DNA of 59,227 nt from contig JAJPHF010000031.1 in assembly GCA_021325365.1 (NCBI GenBank), forward strand, positions 1 through 59,227, given 5' to 3'. The position numbers and the translations under genes are program-made. Numbering within the stretch: position 1 is the stretch's first letter; each line of letters starts with the position of its first letter. The stretch is from Pseudomonadota bacterium (GTDB lineage Bacteria > Chloroflexota > UBA6077 > JAJPHF01). The notes beneath the pieces were generated by a model that was not told the DNA's origin, ran no database searches, and saw only the letters and a list, made by a program, of their open reading frames with translations. Shown one piece after another: positions 50,381-59,185 of this stretch.

Positions 50381-51631
50381 TCACGCCGCGGGGTGCAGGG
50401 TGCCGTCCTCGACGCGATACACCCGCGCCCGGGCGAGGAAGCCGGCGTCGAGGTTGCCGAGGTCGGTCGTGGTGAGTAGCGTCTGACCGTCATCGCCCAG
50501 CGTTTCGAGCACGAACCGCTGCCGCGCCGGGTCTAGCTCGGACAGCACGTCGTCCAGCAGCAGCAGCGGCGATTCGCCAGTCTCGGCACGCATGAACTCG
50601 ACCTCGGCCAGCTTCAACGCCAGCACGCTCAGCCGCTGCTGCCCCCGCGACCCATACACTCCCTGAGGCACTCCGTCGACGAGGAACTCCAGGTCGTCGC
50701 GATGCGGTCCCACCAGCGACACCCCCTGCGCCAGCTCCCGCTCGCGGCCCGCCACCAGGCAGGCTTGAAAGCGATCGGCCAGGCCCGCCGGTAGGGCGCC
50801 CACGCTCGTCGGGCTCCAGATCGGCGTGGGCGCCTCGGCGACCCGCGCGACGGCGGGCTCCGGCGCCGGGACCGCGGCGGCCGGGCGAGGGCCGTCGAGG
50901 CTCGACCGATAAACCGCCTCCAGCCGCCCACTCCCGCCGCTCAATGCCCGGTACAGGTCCGGCAAGCGCGCGTTCAAGGCCGCGAGCAGGCGCCCCCGCT
51001 CGGCCACCAGATAGGACCCGCTCGTCACCAGCTCGGCGTCCCACGGCTCCAGCAGCCCCGGCGGCTGTCGGCGGTCGCGCACCTGGCGCAGGAGGTGATT
51101 CCGTTGCAGCAGCACCTTGTTGTAGCGCTGGAGCGCCCGCAAGTACCGAGAGTTCACCTGCGAGAGCGTGATGTCGAGGTAGCGGCGGCGGCCCGCCGGC
51201 GGGCCGCCGACCAGCGTCACGTCCTCGGGCGAGAATAGCACCGCGTTCACGGTGCCGACGTACTCCACCGCGCGCCGCGGCAGCCCGCCCACGCGAATCT
51301 GCTTGCTCACCGTCGGCCCGCTGCCGTTCGTCGCCTCCCCGTCGGCCTCGCTCCGCAGGACGAGGTCCACGTGGACCTCGCCGTCCGCGCGCCTCACACT
51401 TGCCGCGATGCGCGCGAACGCGGACGGCTCGCCGCGCGCCAGCCAGTTCACCAGCTCGCGGTCGCTCCCCGCCCGCGCTGACTTCGTGGTCGCCAGCACG
51501 TGGACGGCTTCGAGCAGATTCGTCTTGCCCTGCCCATTCGCGCCGTGAAACACGACGATGCCGGCCGGCAACTCCAGCCCGAGCCGCACGTAGCTGCGGA
51601 AGTTGGTCAGCGCCAGGCGCTTCAGCCACAT
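50381..51631 (-). CDS. recF: DNA replication and repair protein RecF
   Basis: A 416-residue SMC-like ATPase that loads RecA at gapped DNA with RecO and RecR. The start MWLKRLALTNFRSYVRLGLEL is the classic RecF opening; Walker A GANGQGKTNLLEAV (about 32-45); signature region YGSRGQQRLSVLALKLAEVEF; Walker B LLLLDDVLSELD, followed by a D-loop and the switch region TTTDLGNLD. The ATG at 51631 follows AGGGAAC; a start 14 codons upstream has no site. Here it is not beside dnaA, dnaN or gyrB, which accompany recF in many genomes. It lies downstream of an extended -10 promoter at 51707-51715. Confidence 0.95.
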   Translation of the reverse strand: MWLKRLALTNFRSYVRLGLELPAGIVVFHGANGQGKTNLLEAVHVLATTKSARAGSDRELVNWLARGEPSAFARIAASVRRADGEVHVDLVLRSEADGEATNGSGPTVSKQIRVGGLPRRAVEYVGTVNAVLFSPEDVTLVGGPPAGRRRYLDITLSQVNSRYLRALQRYNKVLLQRNHLLRQVRDRRQPPGLLEPWDAELVTSGSYLVAERGRLLAALNARLPDLYRALSGGSGRLEAVYRSSLDGPRPAAAVPAPEPAVARVAEAPTPIWSPTSVGALPAGLADRFQACLVAGRERELAQGVSLVGPHRDDLEFLVDGVPQGVYGSRGQQRLSVLALKLAEVEFMRAETGESPLLLLDDVLSELDPARQRFVLETLGDDGQTLLTTTDLGNLDAGFLARARVYRVEDGTLHPAA

Positions 51632-51679
51632 AGTTCCCTGGAATTGCCGCCTTCCAGCACCGCAAAACCACATAAGAAC

Positions 51680-51701
51680 GGGCAGGTCCTATTGCCTGCC
51701 C
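51680..51701. repeat. GGGCAGG/CCTGCCC hairpin in the recF leader
   Basis: GGGCAGG (51680-51686) and CCTGCCC (51695-51701) form a 7-bp stem around TCCTATTG. It lies in the untranslated leader of recF and could be a regulatory hairpin or a short relative of the 51907 repeat. Confidence 0.4.
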
Positions 51702-51706
51702 CGTAA

Positions 51707-51715
51707 ATTGTACCA
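51707..51715 (-). promoter_or_regulatory. Extended -10 promoter for recF
   Basis: Minus strand TGGTACAAT: an extended -10 (TGn) joined to TACAAT, about 75 bases before the recF start. The -35 region is GC-rich without a match, consistent with reliance on the extended -10. Confidence 0.55.
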
Positions 51716-51720
51716 CCCGG

Positions 51721-51757
51721 CCCCGGCCCCGGCGGGCCGCCAGGGCCGGGGCCGGGG
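51721..51757. repeat. Perfect GC-only hairpin
   Basis: CCCCGGCCCCGGC (51721-51733) pairs with GCCGGGGCCGGGG (51745-51757), an 11-base loop between. It sits directly upstream of the recF promoter and could block transcription from the left or isolate the divergent genes. Confidence 0.55.
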
Positions 51758-51819
51758 CGGCCGTGCGCCCGCTCGCCGGATCACGTCGGTGCCTATCCGC
51801 GCCCGCCACGGCTGCCCTG

Positions 51820-51828
51820 TGGTATCAT
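51820..51828 (+). promoter_or_regulatory. Extended -10 (TGGTATCAT) toward the YqeB-type gene
   Basis: TGG joined to TATCAT in a short AT-rich island. It would drive the YqeB-type gene at 52022 with a leader of about 190 bases that includes the repeat at 51907. No -35 match. Confidence 0.4.
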
Positions 51829-51906
51829 TATTCTTGCCAATGAGTAATGGCGCGGCGCACTAGAGCGGCTTTCGCAGCACTTGCGCCGCTAGCGCCCGGC
51901 CGGCCG

Positions 51907-51937
51907 GTAGGGCAGGGGCTCGTCCCCTGCCGCCCGG
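51907..51937. repeat. GTAGGGCAGGGGCTCGTCCC-type repeat copy
   Basis: The best-preserved unit of the family: GTAGGGCAGGGGCTCGTCCC then CTGCCGCCCGG. GGCAGGGG and CCCCTGCC form a perfect hairpin. Confidence 0.7.
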
Positions 51938-52021
51938 GCGCCGAGCCGGCTCAACCGTCCGCAATCCCGCTGCAGGCGTCGAGCGCGGCCGACCGACGTG
52001 GCGCGCGCGAGTGAGGGCACA

Positions 52022-52909
52022 ATGACAGCCTCGTTCGTCGACCCCCCTGGCGGCCCCGCCACCAACGGCCCGGCGGCGCTCGTGAAGGGCGGCGGCGAGC
52101 TAGGCACCGCCGTCGCGCTGGCGCTCTGGCGAGCCGGCTGGCGCGTCGTGGTCGCTGAGCTGCCGCGCCCCACGGTGCTCCGGCGCCAGCTCAGCCTCGC
52201 CGAGGCCGCCTTCTGCGGCGCCGTCACGCGTGACGGCGTCCGCGCCCGGCGCGTCGCCGCGCCCGCCGAGGCCGTCGTGCTGCTCCGTGTGCCACAATCC
52301 CTCCCTCTGTACGTCGGCCCGCTCCCCGAGCTGCTCCGGAGCTGGCGTCCAGCCCTCGTCGTCGACGCGCGCATGCGCCGCGGCGTCGCCCCCGAGCGGC
52401 AGCGTCACGAGGCGCCGCTAGTCGTCGGCCTGGGCCCCGAGCTGGTCGCGGGCCGCGACGTCGATTGGGTCATCGAGACCTGCCCGGGGCCGGACCTCGG
52501 CCGCGTGATCGGCGTGGGCGCCGCTCGGCCCCACGCGCCCCTGCCCCGCGGTGCGGGCAGCGCCGCCGAGGAGTACGTGCGCGCCCCCCACGCCGGCCTC
52601 TGGCGCACGGACCGGGCTATCGGTGACGAGGTGGCGGCCGGCGAGCGGCTCGGCTGGCTCGACGCCGCGTCCCTCCGCGCGCCCGTGGCGGGATGCCTGC
52701 GCGGGCTCGTCCACGACGGCGTCACGGTGCCTGCCGGCGCCAAGCTCGTCGCCGTGCATCCGGGCGACTGGCGGCGCAAGGAGTCGGGCATCGGCCAGCG
52801 CGCCGCCGCAGTCGCGGCCAGCGTCCTCCAGCTTGCCGCAACCCGCGCCGCGCAGCACGGCGCCGCGCCACCCGGGCTGGCTGTCGCCCTCCCAGCGGCG
52901 GCGACCTGA
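52022..52909 (+). CDS. yqeB: YqeB-type protein of the selenium-dependent molybdenum hydroxylase system
   Basis: A 295-residue protein matching the YqeB family (EF2563-type) found with selenium-dependent molybdenum hydroxylases. Family features: LVKGGGELGTAVALALWRAGWRVVVAELPRPTVLRRQLSLAEAAFCG at the start; PALVVDARMRRG; APLVVGLGPELVAGRDVDWVIET; and a C-terminal RAPHAGLWRTDRAIGDEVAAGERLGW with RAPVAGCLRGLVHDGV, a small barrel. The family's exact step in installing labile selenium on molybdenum enzymes is not settled. The ATG at 52022 follows GAGGG; a GTG at 51998 is the alternative. No molybdenum hydroxylase gene lies in the window. It is a second marker of selenium use beside the peroxiredoxin at 11084. 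Confidence 0.82.
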   Translation: MTASFVDPPGGPATNGPAALVKGGGELGTAVALALWRAGWRVVVAELPRPTVLRRQLSLAEAAFCGAVTRDGVRARRVAAPAEAVVLLRVPQSLPLYVGPLPELLRSWRPALVVDARMRRGVAPERQRHEAPLVVGLGPELVAGRDVDWVIETCPGPDLGRVIGVGAARPHAPLPRGAGSAAEEYVRAPHAGLWRTDRAIGDEVAAGERLGWLDAASLRAPVAGCLRGLVHDGVTVPAGAKLVAVHPGDWRRKESGIGQRAAAVAASVLQLAATRAAQHGAAPPGLAVALPAAAT

Positions 52910-52941
52910 GGCCGCGCGGCCGCCCAGCGAGGAGCGAGAAG

Positions 52942-53493
52942 ATGCCACCAGCCGGGCTCACCCCCGCCGAGCACGCGATGCTCGGGCTCGTCTTCCTCGG
53001 GCCGCGCCACGGCTACGAGCTAGCCGCCCACTTCGGCCCCGAGGGCGACCTCGGCATGGTGTGCCAGCTGCCCATGAGCCTGCTCTACGCCCAGCTCAAG
53101 CGCCTCGAAACCCTCGGCTACGTCGAGGGCACGACCGAGCACCAGAGCAACCGCCCGCCGCGCCGCGTCTACCACATCACGCCCGAGGGCCAGGCCGAGT
53201 TTTGGCGCTGGCTCGACCAGCCGGTGACCCGCATCCGCGAGATTCGGCTGGACTTCTTGCTCAAGCTCTTCTTCTCGTCGCGCATCCCGGCCCACGACAC
53301 CGACGACCTCCTCCGCCGGCAAGTCGCGGCCTGTCGCGACTACGTGAGCACGCTGGAGGAGCGCCAGGCGCGTACCCCGCCCGACAGCTTCGCCCACCTC
53401 GTCAACCAGTCCCGCCTGACCGCCGCGCGCGGCACCATCGCCTGGCTGTCCGAGTACCTCGGCCGCTGGCCCCGCGACCGGCCCGAGCCTTGA
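52942..53493 (+). CDS. PadR-family transcriptional regulator
   Basis: A 183-residue regulator. Residues 1-90 form the PadR winged helix (AEHAMLGLVFLGPRHGYELAAHF, LPMSLLYAQLKRLETLGYVEG, RRVYHITPEGQAEFWRWL). Residues 95-180 are the helical C-terminal dimerisation domain. The ATG at 52942 follows GAGGAGCGAG and is preferred to the longer Arg-rich frame. It lies 32 bases after the YqeB-type gene, so the two may be co-transcribed. Its ligand and targets are unknown. Confidence 0.9.
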   Translation: MPPAGLTPAEHAMLGLVFLGPRHGYELAAHFGPEGDLGMVCQLPMSLLYAQLKRLETLGYVEGTTEHQSNRPPRRVYHITPEGQAEFWRWLDQPVTRIREIRLDFLLKLFFSSRIPAHDTDDLLRRQVAACRDYVSTLEERQARTPPDSFAHLVNQSRLTAARGTIAWLSEYLGRWPRDRPEP

Positions 53494-53700
53494 CCCCGGC
53501 CCCCGCCGCGCGCCCGCCGCCGCGCCCGCCCCAGCGCGCGACCAATCACCGTGCCTAGCGCCCCGTGCCCGCCCGCCGCGCCCCCGGCTCGTCCCACGCG
53601 GGGCGAGCGCCCGCCGCTCGGCACACCGCGTGCTAGCCCCGGGGATGCGGGGCGCGCTACACTGGCCCGGCCACCCATCCAGCGGCCCGCGGAGCACTGA

Positions 53701-55554
53701 ATGACGGACGTCCAGCTTACCGGGTCCACCTATCTGCCCATCGAGCACTACGGCGTCATTGGCGACCTGCAGACCGTCGCGCTGGTCGGCATCAATGGCT
53801 CGATCGACTGGTATTGCTACCCGCGCTTCGACTCGCCCAGCATGTTCGCCGCCATTCTCGACGCCGCCCGCGGCGGCCACTTCCAGATCACAGCCGTCGA
53901 AACCGCCGCCCGCCACAAGCAGCTGTACTTTCCCGACACGAACGTGCTCATCACCCGCTTCCTCTCGCCCGACGGCGTCGGCGAGCTTACCGACTTCATG
54001 CCGCTCGGCCGCGCCGAGGAGCACGCCGCCCGCAGCATCGTTCGCCGCGTCTGCGTCGTGCGCGGCACGCTCCACTTCCGCGCCGAGTGCCTGCCGGCGT
54101 TCGACTACGCGCGCGCAAGCCACGAGACGGTCGTCCAGTCCGCCGGCGCCCTGTTCGTCCCCACGGCTGCTATCCCAGATGCGCCCGACCTCCGCATGGC
54201 CCTCCGCACCAACGTCCCGCTCACCCGGTACGAGGACGGCGTGGCGGGCGAGTTCACGCTGAGCGCCGGTCAGAGCGCCTCGTTCATCCTGGCGCCGGCC
54301 GGGGGGACCGAGACGCTGCCGCCCGTCGTCGAGGGCGAGGTCGATCAGGCGTTCCAGACCACCGTCCGCTTCTGGCGCCGCTGGCTCGCCCGCTGCACCT
54401 ATCGCGGCCGCTGGCGCGAGATGGTCCTGCGCTCGGCGCTCGCGCTCAAGCTGTTGACCTACGCCCCCACCGGCGCCATCGTCGCCGCGCCCACCACCTC
54501 CCTGCCGGAGACGCTCGGCGGCACCCGCAACTGGGATTACCGCTACACTTGGATCCGCGACGCCGCCTTCACCCTCTACGCCCTGCTCCGCATCGGCTTC
54601 ACCGAGGAGGCGGGCCAGTTCATGGAGTGGCTCGAGGCCCGCACCCGCGAGCTGGACCCCGACGGCTCCCTCCAGATCGTCTACGGCATCGACGGGCGCC
54701 ACGCGCTGCCCGAGGAGATCCTGCCGCATCTCGACGGCTACTGCGACTCGCGGCCCGTCCGTATCGGCAACGCCGCCTACTGCCAGCTGCAGCTCGACAT
54801 CTACGGCGAGCTAATGGACTCGGTTTACCTCTACAACAAGCACGGCTCGCCCATTTCCTACGACCTCTGGAACAACCTACGCCGGCTGATGGATTGGCTC
54901 ACCCGCAACTGGGACCGTCCGGATGAAGGCATCTGGGAAGTGCGGGGCGGCCGCCACCAGTTCGTTCATTCGAAAGTGATGTCCTGGGTCGCCTTCGACC
55001 GCGGCTTGCGCATCGCCCGGCAGCGCGGCCTGCCCGCCGACGAGCACACCTGGCGCGAGACGCGCAACCAGATCTACGAGCAGGTCGTCGCGCGCGGCTG
55101 GAGCCCCGTCCGCCGCGCCTTCGTCCAGTACTACGGCAGCGACATCCTCGACGCCAGCAACCTCCTGATGCCCCTCGTGAAGTTCATGGGCCCCACCGAC
55201 CCGCGCATCCTGGCCACGCTCGACCGCACGCTCGAAGACCTCGTGTCCGACAGCCTCGTCTATCGCTACGACCCAGCCGTCTGCGACGACGGCCTCGGCG
55301 GCGCCCGCGAGGGCACCTTCAGCATCTGCACCTTCTGGCTGGTCGAGTGCCTGACGCGCGCCGGCCGCACCGAGGAAGCCCGCCTCATCATGGAGAAGAT
55401 GTTCACCTACGCGAACCACCTCGGCCTCTTCGCCGAGGAGATCGGCCCCTCGGGCGAGGCGCTCGGCAACTTCCCGCAAGCGTTCACCCATCTGGCGCTC
55501 ATCAGCGCGGCCGTCAACCTCGACCGCGCCCTCGGCCACGGCCCGGTGACCTGA
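53701..55554 (+). CDS. Glycoside hydrolase family 15 (glucoamylase/trehalase type)
   Basis: A 617-residue cytoplasmic enzyme. N-terminal beta-sandwich ([35 protein letters not shown], to about 230), then an (alpha/alpha)6 barrel. Barrel landmarks: [31 protein letters not shown] (about 268-298), [46 protein letters not shown] with a general-acid glutamate, and [15 protein letters not shown] with the second catalytic glutamate. Bacterial members cleave alpha-glucosides such as trehalose or maltooligosaccharides. There is no signal peptide. A weak -10 (TACACT, 53658-53663) precedes it. Length is normal. Confidence 0.92.
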   Translation: MTDVQLTGSTYLPIEHYGVIGDLQTVALVGINGSIDWYCYPRFDSPSMFAAILDAARGGHFQITAVETAARHKQLYFPDTNVLITRFLSPDGVGELTDFMPLGRAEEHAARSIVRRVCVVRGTLHFRAECLPAFDYARASHETVVQSAGALFVPTAAIPDAPDLRMALRTNVPLTRYEDGVAGEFTLSAGQSASFILAPAGGTETLPPVVEGEVDQAFQTTVRFWRRWLARCTYRGRWREMVLRSALALKLLTYAPTGAIVAAPTTSLPETLGGTRNWDYRYTWIRDAAFTLYALLRIGFTEEAGQFMEWLEARTRELDPDGSLQIVYGIDGRHALPEEILPHLDGYCDSRPVRIGNAAYCQLQLDIYGELMDSVYLYNKHGSPISYDLWNNLRRLMDWLTRNWDRPDEGIWEVRGGRHQFVHSKVMSWVAFDRGLRIARQRGLPADEHTWRETRNQIYEQVVARGWSPVRRAFVQYYGSDILDASNLLMPLVKFMGPTDPRILATLDRTLEDLVSDSLVYRYDPAVCDDGLGGAREGTFSICTFWLVECLTRAGRTEEARLIMEKMFTYANHLGLFAEEIGPSGEALGNFPQAFTHLALISAAVNLDRALGHGPVT

Positions 55555-55601
55555 CCCCCCCCGCCGCCGCGCGCCCGACCCCAGCACGCGCCCGGCGGCA
55601 G

Positions 55602-55631
55602 TTGACACTGCCGCGACGCGCCTGGTATCGT
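55602..55631 (+). promoter_or_regulatory. Promoter for the PP2C phosphatase gene
   Basis: Perfect TTGACA (55602-55607), 18 bases, TATCGT (55626-55631) preceded by an extended TGG. The leader to the TTG start at 55799 is about 160 bases of GC-rich sequence without a visible gene. Confidence 0.65.
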
Positions 55632-55798
55632 GCTGGCTGGCGCCTATACGGCAGCGGTACGCGGGATCGCGCCCCCCCGGCACCGCCGCCCGCGCCCGCC
55701 CGGGGCGCCCGCGCGCCGCCAACGGCGCCCCGGGCGCGACGACCACCCGATCGCGCCAGCCGGCCGCCCTCACCGGGCGCGCGCTGCGAGGAGGGCCG

Positions 55799-56650
55799 TT
55801 GGAAGCAGCCAGCCAGCCACCGCTGCTGCGCCTCGACAACGGGCGCCTCGGCCTGGAGGTGGCCGGCGCCACCCACGTCGGGCTGCGGCGCGCGCACAAC
55901 GAGGACGCGCTCGGTCTGCGCCCAGACGCCTACGACGAGTTCGGCGCCACGAGCGGCTACCTGTTCGCCGTGGCCGACGGCATGGGCGGCGCCGAGAAGG
56001 GCGAGGTGGCGAGCCGCCTCGCCGTCGATGCGCTATTCGCCACGTACTACGCGCGCGATAAGCAGGCCGATCCCGCTCGGTCGCCAGCCGAGGCCCTGCG
56101 CGCCGCCTTCGAGGCCGCGAACGGCCTCGTGTACGGCGAGAGCCTGAAAGTGGTGTCCGGCATGATGGGCACCACGCTGGTCGCCTGCACGGTCGTCGCC
56201 GACCAGGCGATCGTCGGCAACGTCGGCGACAGCCGCGCTTATCTCCTCCGCGCCGGCCGGCTGCAGCAGATCACCGACGACCACTCCTTTGTTAACGAGC
56301 AGTTCAAGGCCGGCGTGCTGAGCGCCGAGGAGGCGCGCACCAGCCCCCAGCGCAACATCATCACGCGCGCCATCGGTCATCAGCCGACCGTGCAGGCCGA
56401 TCAGTTCCAGGTCGGCCCGCTTCAGGCAGGCGATCTGCTGCTGCTCTGCTCGGATGGCCTGCACGGCATGGTCGGCGACGACGAGCTGCTGGCGATCGGC
56501 GCGGAGCCCGACCTGCAGCGGGCGGCCGCCGCATATGTCGACGCGGCCAACACGCATGGCGGCTTGGACAACGTCACCTGCCTGCTCGTGCGCGTCGTCG
56601 CGCGCCACGACGCGCCGGCCCCGCTGCCCGGCCCCGCCGCCGGATCCTGA
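55799..56650 (+). CDS. PP2C-type serine/threonine phosphatase
   Basis: A 283-residue metal-dependent phosphatase. Motifs in order: GLRRAHNEDALGLRP (about 30-44), FAVADGMGGAEKGE (about 60-73) with metal-binding Asp/Gly, GTTLVACTVV, NVGDSRAYLLRAGRLQQITDDHSF (about 140-164), NIITRAIG and LLLLCSDGLHGMVGDDEL (about 215-232). The TTG start at 55799 follows GAGGAGGG. It would reverse Ser/Thr phosphorylation by Hanks-type kinases, none of which is in the window. Followed by a decarboxylase gene pair on the same strand. Confidence 0.93.
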   Translation: MEAASQPPLLRLDNGRLGLEVAGATHVGLRRAHNEDALGLRPDAYDEFGATSGYLFAVADGMGGAEKGEVASRLAVDALFATYYARDKQADPARSPAEALRAAFEAANGLVYGESLKVVSGMMGTTLVACTVVADQAIVGNVGDSRAYLLRAGRLQQITDDHSFVNEQFKAGVLSAEEARTSPQRNIITRAIGHQPTVQADQFQVGPLQAGDLLLLCSDGLHGMVGDDELLAIGAEPDLQRAAAAYVDAANTHGGLDNVTCLLVRVVARHDAPAPLPGPAAGS

Positions 56651-56676
56651 CAGCCCCCCGTCCGAGGAGCGCCACC

Positions 56677-57228
56677 ATGGCCGCCCAGCCCAGCGCGCCG
56701 CGTCCGCCCGCGCCTGGCCCCCGCTACCGCTCCGAGGCGCTAGAGGCGTTCGACGACGGCTTCCGGGCGGCGGGCATCGACTTCGCCGTGTTCCTCCCCG
56801 ACAGCCTGCTCGACGGGATCGAGCAGGCGCTGCTCGCGCGCGGCGAGATCCCCTGCTATCAGTGCTCGCGCGAGGACGAGGGCATCGCCATGGCGATGGG
56901 CGCCTTCCTCGTGGGCAAGAGGCCCGTGGCGCTCATGGAGGGCTCGGGCATCGGCCTGTCGGCGTTGATCTTGGCCCGCGGCATCGTCCAGCGCACGCCC
57001 ACCCTGATCGTCGCGGGCCACAGCAGCACACTGGGCGAGCGCTACGACTACCACGGGGCCACGCGGCTCGTCGCGGAGCCGGTGCTGCGCGCGCTCGACA
57101 TCCCCTGTCACGTGCTCGCGGATGTCGGCCAGATCCGCACGGCCGTCGTCCAGGCGCAGCACACGGTCGAGGGCCAGCGCATCCCCGTCGCGCTCCTGGT
57201 CCCGCCGTTCGTCATCAGGGAGGCCTAG
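56677..57228 (+). CDS. TPP-dependent decarboxylase, alpha subunit (ComD / phosphonopyruvate decarboxylase type)
   Basis: A 183-residue N-terminal (pyrimidine-binding) half of a thiamine-diphosphate enzyme. IDFAVFLPDSLLDGIEQAL near 35-53 and CSREDEGIAMAMGAFLVGKRPVALMEGSGIG near 65-95 hold the conserved glutamate that activates TPP. The end is short (VALLVPPFVIREA). Family members include sulfopyruvate decarboxylase (coenzyme M synthesis) and phosphonopyruvate decarboxylase. Two separate subunits are typical of the ComD/ComE type. Encoded 26 bases after the phosphatase and 66 bases before the beta subunit. Confidence 0.85.
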   Translation: MAAQPSAPRPPAPGPRYRSEALEAFDDGFRAAGIDFAVFLPDSLLDGIEQALLARGEIPCYQCSREDEGIAMAMGAFLVGKRPVALMEGSGIGLSALILARGIVQRTPTLIVAGHSSTLGERYDYHGATRLVAEPVLRALDIPCHVLADVGQIRTAVVQAQHTVEGQRIPVALLVPPFVIREA

Positions 57229-57294
57229 CGGGCGATCCACCGACACCGCCCGCGCCGCCTCGCCGGCGAAAAGTCCGCGTGCAGGAGGACCTTG

Positions 57295-57906
57295 GTGAAT
57301 CGCCTCGAGGTGCTGGAGGCGCTGGCGGCGCTTCGGCGCGGCGTGCCGCTCGTCATCGGACCGGGCCTGGCCAACTACCCAATCGCCGCTCTCGCGGACG
57401 ACCCGCTGACCATCTACAACATGGACATGCCGTACGTCACGCCCACCGCGCTCGGCATCGCCCTCGGCTGGCCGGCGCGGCGTGTCGTCGCCGTCGAAGG
57501 CGATGGCTCCCTGCTCGCCGGCCCCGGCGTCCTCGCCACCATCGCGCGCTACCAGGTGCGAAACCTGATCGTCCTGGTCTTCGACAACGGCGCGTACCTC
57601 ACGACGGGTAGCGGCCGAGCCACCACCGCGACGAGCCACGGGACCGATGTCGAAGGGCTCGGCCGCGCAGCGGGGCTGGTCCAGGCATGCACGGTCGCCG
57701 ACCTGCCGGCCGCCCGCGCGGCCCTCCAACGCGCGTTCGCCGAGCCCGGCCCCTGGCTGATCGTCGCGAAAGTGGATACCAGCGACCGTGACCGGGCGCC
57801 GCGCGACGCCCCGCTGCCCGTCGCGGTGTACGAGGCTGGCCTGCGCTTCCGCCGCGCCGCGCTCGCTCAGCCGGCGCTGTTCCCCGCCGCACCAGCCGCG
57901 CCCTGA
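57295..57906 (+). CDS. TPP-dependent decarboxylase, beta subunit (ComE type)
   Basis: A 203-residue C-terminal (pyrophosphate-binding) half. The TPP/Mg motif is VEGDGSLLAGPGVLATIARYQVRNLIVLVFDN (GDGS...N spacing conserved, about 61-92). NMDMPYVTPTALGIALGW and the DVEGLGRAAGLVQACTV region also fit. The GTG at 57295 sits six bases after AGGAGG; a TTG at 57292 is too close to that site. With the alpha subunit it makes one active enzyme acting on a 2-oxoacid bearing a sulfonate, phosphonate or similar group; the substrate is not determined. Confidence 0.87.
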   Translation: MNRLEVLEALAALRRGVPLVIGPGLANYPIAALADDPLTIYNMDMPYVTPTALGIALGWPARRVVAVEGDGSLLAGPGVLATIARYQVRNLIVLVFDNGAYLTTGSGRATTATSHGTDVEGLGRAAGLVQACTVADLPAARAALQRAFAEPGPWLIVAKVDTSDRDRAPRDAPLPVAVYEAGLRFRRAALAQPALFPAAPAAP

Positions 57907-57937
57907 GCGGCCGCAGCGCCAGGCGCCACCACGCCGG

Positions 57938-58111
57938 CTAGGCGGCGCGGTTCAGCGGCGGCGTCGGCTCCACGGCCGGGGGCGGGGCCGGCTCGGCCGT
58001 GATGCCCTCACAGTAGCGAGCATCCTCGGCGAGGAGCGCCCGGTGCAGCAGCAACACTACGACGACCGCCGCCCCCAGAAACAGGCCCACGGCAACGGCG
58101 TACCAGACCAT
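57938..58111 (-). CDS. Small single-pass membrane protein, 57 residues
   Basis: MVWYAVAVGLFLGAAVVVVL is a strong membrane helix (about 4-23), followed by a basic/acidic segment with one Cys and a Pro/Ala-rich tail (PAPPPAVEPTPP). The ATG at 58111 has an excellent ribosome site (GGAGGTG). The short length, good start and membrane helix make it a likely real small protein. No family recognised. Convergent with the decarboxylase genes and downstream of the VanX-type gene. Confidence 0.6.
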   Translation of the reverse strand: MVWYAVAVGLFLGAAVVVVLLLHRALLAEDARYCEGITAEPAPPPAVEPTPPLNRAA

Positions 58112-58229
58112 CGGGCACCTCCGCGATTGATCTCCTCCCTCCCACCTCGAGGCTCCCACCCGACTGTTTTCGACCTGTTGCGCCTTTGCTAAAGAACTGT
58201 TGTCGCGCCACCGCCCGCGCCCCCTCTCG

Positions 58230-58976
58230 TCATCCCTGGCGCTCCCCGGCCGCCTGCCAGTCCTCCAGCCCGCACAGCGGTCCATAGCGCGAGCCGCCAT
58301 ACTCGTAGTGCCACCACTCGGCGGGATAGTTCGTGAAGCCGACCCGCCGCAGCGCGTGGAAGAGAATGCGCCGGTTGCGCAGGCAACCCTCCTCCGCGAG
58401 CGTGAGCGGCTCGTCAGCTTCCCGACGTTCCTCGAAGTACCGCGTGTAGGCGCGCGCCTCGAACGCGTCGAACGCCGTCCCCATGGGCACGAGCGCGCCG
58501 CTGGCGTCGAGCAAGGACAGGTCCACCACGCCACCGGTGGCGTGCGGCGAGGGGTGGGCGGCGTCGGCGGATGGCGGCGCCACGTAGCGCGCTGCCAGCG
58601 CGCGCAGCGCGGCGTCGCTCGCCTCTGGCTGCTCACGCCGCAGATCGGCCAGGTAGCGGTCGAAGAGGTGTCGCTGCACGGTCTGGGGACGCCAGGCGTC
58701 GAACACTACCAGCCGCCAGCCGGCGGGCAACAGTGCCGCGGCCGCGGCGAGCCGCCGCGCCACGCCCACCCGGGCGTAGCAATCAGGCAGGGCGCCCGGG
58801 TAGCCCGCCGCGTGGTAGCGCGCGTCCACGGCGATTCGGTCCGGCGCGTAGTCGGTCAGCGCGACTAGCGGCTCGCCGCACTCGCGGGCCGCCACGCCGC
58901 GCCAGCCCGTCGGCTCGTCCAGCGGCGGGATCGGCCGGTCGCTCGCGCCCCCGCCTGGGCCGGCGCGGCTCACCAT
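58230..58976 (-). CDS. D-Ala-D-Ala dipeptidase (VanX/DdpX-like, M15D)
   Basis: A 248-residue zinc peptidase. VVFDAWRPQTVQRHLFDRYL (about 89-108) is the substrate-binding strand; SPHATGGVVDLSLLD (about 142-156) carries the zinc His and Asp; EWWHYEYG (about 217-224) carries the catalytic Glu and third zinc ligand. There is no signal peptide, as in VanX and DdpX, which act in the cytoplasm on D-Ala-D-Ala. No vanH/vanA or dpp genes are adjacent, so peptidoglycan recycling is more likely than glycopeptide resistance. Starts at ATG 58976. Confidence 0.92.
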   Translation of the reverse strand: MVSRAGPGGGASDRPIPPLDEPTGWRGVAARECGEPLVALTDYAPDRIAVDARYHAAGYPGALPDCYARVGVARRLAAAAALLPAGWRLVVFDAWRPQTVQRHLFDRYLADLRREQPEASDAALRALAARYVAPPSADAAHPSPHATGGVVDLSLLDASGALVPMGTAFDAFEARAYTRYFEERREADEPLTLAEEGCLRNRRILFHALRRVGFTNYPAEWWHYEYGGSRYGPLCGLEDWQAAGERQG

Positions 58977-59185
58977 GCGTCGGCCCGCCTGGCCGCCCGC
59001 ACCCGGTTCGCCGCGATCATTCCGCCTCCCACCGCCATCGCGATACGTTCAGCATGGCTGCACCAACCGCTCCCGTCAACCGGCGGCGCGCAAGCGGCCA
59101 GCGCCCTGCCCCGATCCCTGCCTAGGGCTTTTCACTGCTCTAGTGAGATGGTAGAACAAGCGTCACCGAAGGGAGGTGGCGCGCG

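Larger units (their letters stand above)
51632..52021. other. Divergent intergenic region, recF / YqeB-type gene
   Basis: 390 bases without a gene. Contains the recF leader hairpin, the recF promoter, a GC hairpin, a plus-strand extended -10 and one dispersed repeat copy, each listed separately. Confidence 0.6.

Noticed and set aside
53020..54729. 569-codon open frame on the minus strand across the PadR and GH15 genes
   Set aside because: Its translation is Arg/Gly/Ala/Val-rich with no family features, and both sense-strand genes have complete conserved motifs. Long antisense frames are common at this GC content.
58230..58976. Vancomycin-resistance cluster
   Set aside because: Only a VanX-type dipeptidase is present; no vanH, vanA ligase or two-component genes adjoin it.
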